Source of the DNA: CAZXMB01 sp964641715
Lineage (GTDB): Bacteria; Desulfobacterota; BSN033; UBA1163
DNA: 7,734 nucleotides
Assembly: GCA_964641715.1 (NCBI GenBank)
Contig: CAZXMB010000143.1
Span: 1 to 7,734, forward strand
Reading direction: 5' to 3'
The notes beneath the pieces were generated by a model. That model saw only the letters and a list, made by a program, of their open reading frames with translations, was not told the origin of the DNA and made no database searches. This document shows positions 6,248 to 7,734 of this stretch, in pieces. The translations under genes and the position numbers were made by a program. Position 1 is the stretch's first letter, and each line of letters begins with the position of its first letter.

Positions 6248-7420
6248 TTAACTGACGGAGAGGATCTCTATGATCTTCCAGCTCTCCCCCTCTTTTTGAA
6301 AGGTCACCTCTAAGGCCGTTCTATTCTCTTGAGTGGGGCCGCCTGTTTTTGGAGAGAATTTGATTAACCAATCCACCCTGACTTTGGCGGCATGGCCTGC
6401 CGGGGAATGTCGCTTGATTTCATAGGAGAGGTCAAGATAATTGAAATTTTCCCAGGATTCGAGGGTTGACTTCCTTTTCCCTTCCCGGTCTTTGAAATCT
6501 TTCGAGTAACAGGACATGAAAAGATGAATATCCTTATGGAGATTGGCCTGTCGGATCGTCTCAAGAATTTCTTTAATCTTTTCTATTGCTCCTGCTTGTA
6601 TGGAAGGGGTGGAGACCGAGGCTGTTGCTTCTGGTTGAGTCATGGCAGGGGAGGGGGTCACCCGGGCGGGCACCTCTTCGGGAGGAGGTGTCTGCGGGGC
6701 GACGTTTCTGGCCGGGAGGTAGGAGTAGATGGACCAGAAGATATATCCTCCCGCAATGGCCATGATAACCATTCCTCCCATATTAAAGAATAAACGCCGA
6801 TAATCTCTCTTAGACCTCCTGATTGCCCCCGATTTTCTTGCTTCCTCATCCGGTATTTTCTTGGAAGGCTTCTTCTCATGGGGATGGACCTCCGAAACCT
6901 CTTCTTCGATCTCAGAAGGGTAAACTGTTTTATGCGCGGGCTTTTTAGTTTCAGGGATGTGAGACGGTTTTTCTCCCCCCGGGGAGAAAGACTGCGGGAC
7001 GAGCAGGGCTCCGCATTTGATACAGGATTTACCGTGCGGATAAATTTTTTTACAGATCGGACAGACGAATTTTTGAGGGGATCCCTCTTTCGGCTGCCCC
7101 GGAATCGTTTTGGCCTGGGAAGATTCTTTCCCGGCTCCGGCCTCCTGTTCTATCTCCGGTTCCTCTTTTTCTTGGAAAGAGGCAAGAGGTACAACCTCTG
7201 CCCCGCATCGGATGCAGGAGGTCATCTTTTCAAAGATGATTTTGCATCCGGGGCAGATATATTTCTCTTTTGGTTTTTCCTCCTCCGCTTTGACCCCACC
7301 TTCTCCAAATTCTTCATCACAGAAGGAGATTTCCTCTTTGGGAAAAAGAGGCCTTCCGCATTCACTGCAGAACTTGCTCTCTTTTTCATACTCGATATTA
7401 CACTTTTTACAGATCAGCAT
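6248..7420 (-). CDS. Membrane protein with three zinc ribbons and a C-terminal NTF2-like domain
   Basis: I do not recognise a named family, but the layout of the 390-residue product is clear. Three CxxC-CxxC zinc ribbons lie at Cys4/7/18/21, Cys56/59/69/72 and Cys120/123/133/136. The last two are near-copies (about 13 of 25 positions identical), suggesting internal duplication. A long linker of charged, Lys/Glu/Pro-rich sequence runs to about 205. A single membrane span follows at about 211-235, preceded by the basic stretch RRSKRDYRR, which predicts that the ribbons face the cytoplasm. A Pro/Thr/Ala-rich linker (about 236-277) leads to a C-terminal domain (278-390) with a helix, the LFMSCYSKDF segment and a strand pattern ending GESWKIIEILSVS, resembling an NTF2/SnoaL-like fold and probably periplasmic. 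The start follows the upstream SH3 gene by 16 bases, with a poor ribosome site, so coupling is likely. Confidence 0.78.
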   Translation of the reverse strand: MLICKKCNIEYEKESKFCSECGRPLFPKEEISFCDEEFGEGGVKAEEEKPKEKYICPGCKIIFEKMTSCIRCGAEVVPLASFQEKEEPEIEQEAGAGKESSQAKTIPGQPKEGSPQKFVCPICKKIYPHGKSCIKCGALLVPQSFSPGGEKPSHIPETKKPAHKTVYPSEIEEEVSEVHPHEKKPSKKIPDEEARKSGAIRRSKRDYRRLFFNMGGMVIMAIAGGYIFWSIYSYLPARNVAPQTPPPEEVPARVTPSPAMTQPEATASVSTPSIQAGAIEKIKEILETIRQANLHKDIHLFMSCYSKDFKDREGKRKSTLESWENFNYLDLSYEIKRHSPAGHAAKVRVDWLIKFSPKTGGPTQENRTALEVTFQKEGESWKIIEILSVS

Positions 7421-7436
7421 TACGATCGTCCAATCA

Positions 7437-7734
7437 TTACATTGGTTTTGGTTTGGATGGAGTTGAAGAAGGAGAAGATTTAGGTGCTTCGGAAGTTGCT
7501 AACTTGCTCACCCAAGCCTCGCTTCCGTTTTCAAGCCGGACATGAAACCAATTACCTTTCTCTTCAAGAATGGCGAGAGAGGTCCCTTTCTTAACATTTC
7601 CGATCACCTTATAATTGATTCCGGGCCCTTCCCGGAGATTTACAGAAGACCATAGGATTTGGGTCATTCGATAAACAGGAGAAGGAGGTGCCGAAGGAGG
7701 AGGAGAAGGAGGTTGAGGTATCTCACCTCCTACC
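7437..7734 (-). CDS. SH3-domain protein, C-terminal part (gene continues beyond the window)
   Basis: The visible end is a bacterial SH3 (SH3_3-type) domain: VNLREGPGINYKVIGNVKKG, then WFHVRLENGSEAWVSKLA, the classic pattern of these small beta-barrels. They usually occur in envelope proteins and bind peptidoglycan or protein partners. A Ser/Pro/Lys-rich tail of about 19 residues follows. A methionine occurs at 7665-7667, but no Shine-Dalgarno precedes it and the frame stays open to the window edge, encoding a Pro/Ser-rich linker (IPQPPSPPPSAPPSPVYR). I therefore treat the gene as partial at its 5' end, with at least 98 residues. An N-terminal signal or membrane anchor would lie outside the window. 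It is the upstream partner of the zinc-ribbon gene, 16 bases away. That gene's product also has a Pro-rich linker and a probable periplasmic domain. Confidence 0.75.
   Translation of the reverse strand, partial: VGGEIPQPPSPPPSAPPSPVYRMTQILWSSVNLREGPGINYKVIGNVKKGTSLAILEEKGNWFHVRLENGSEAWVSKLATSEAPKSSPSSTPSKPKPM

Noticed and set aside
6878..7483. A 201-codon open frame on the + strand opposite the zinc-ribbon gene
   Set aside because: Its product is rich in Phe, Arg and Gly with no domain, as expected from the antisense of Lys/Glu-rich codons. The opposite strand has clear zinc ribbons and a membrane span.

Overview
The window holds the 3' end of a division and cell wall (dcw) cluster, followed by four accessory genes. 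On the + strand, in order, are ftsQ, ftsA, ftsZ, a large radical SAM protein gene and a small alpha/beta-hydrolase gene. A two-gene unit on the - strand then faces them. It encodes a triple zinc-ribbon membrane protein and, upstream of it, an SH3-domain protein that runs off the right edge of the window.

The organism looks like a Gram-negative bacterium of the Desulfobacterota (the old Deltaproteobacteria) or a near relative. The evidence is the ftsQ-ftsA-ftsZ order with a radical SAM gene after ftsZ rather than lpxC, the FtsZ tail ending in DIPTFLRKQAD, moderate G+C with heavy AGG/AGA arginine use, and intergenic palindromes of a type common in such genomes. This placement is an inference from general knowledge, not a search result.

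FtsQ, FtsA and FtsZ act together. FtsZ polymerises into the Z-ring, FtsA ties the filaments to the membrane through its C-terminal amphipathic helix, and FtsQ is the bitopic scaffold that brings in the later septal synthesis proteins. ftsQ and ftsA overlap by 22 bases and are probably translationally coupled through a full-length Shine-Dalgarno sequence. The radical SAM gene lies 116 bases after ftsZ; its substrate is unknown. The hydrolase has a complete Ser-Asp-His triad but no predictable substrate. The two - strand genes look like an operon of unknown role.

The most unusual parts are small. First, the FtsZ tail carries four spaced IP(P/T)(V/F) modules, including two near-copies of the C-terminal interaction peptide. 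Second, all three larger gaps (2180-2346, 3568-3683, 5382-5523) contain a different imperfect palindrome, and the leader before ftsQ carries a piece resembling one of them. Third, the - strand pair combines cytoplasmic zinc ribbons, one membrane span and a probable periplasmic NTF2-like domain with an SH3 partner. I see no RNA genes, CRISPR array, insertion sequence or convincing factor-independent terminator.
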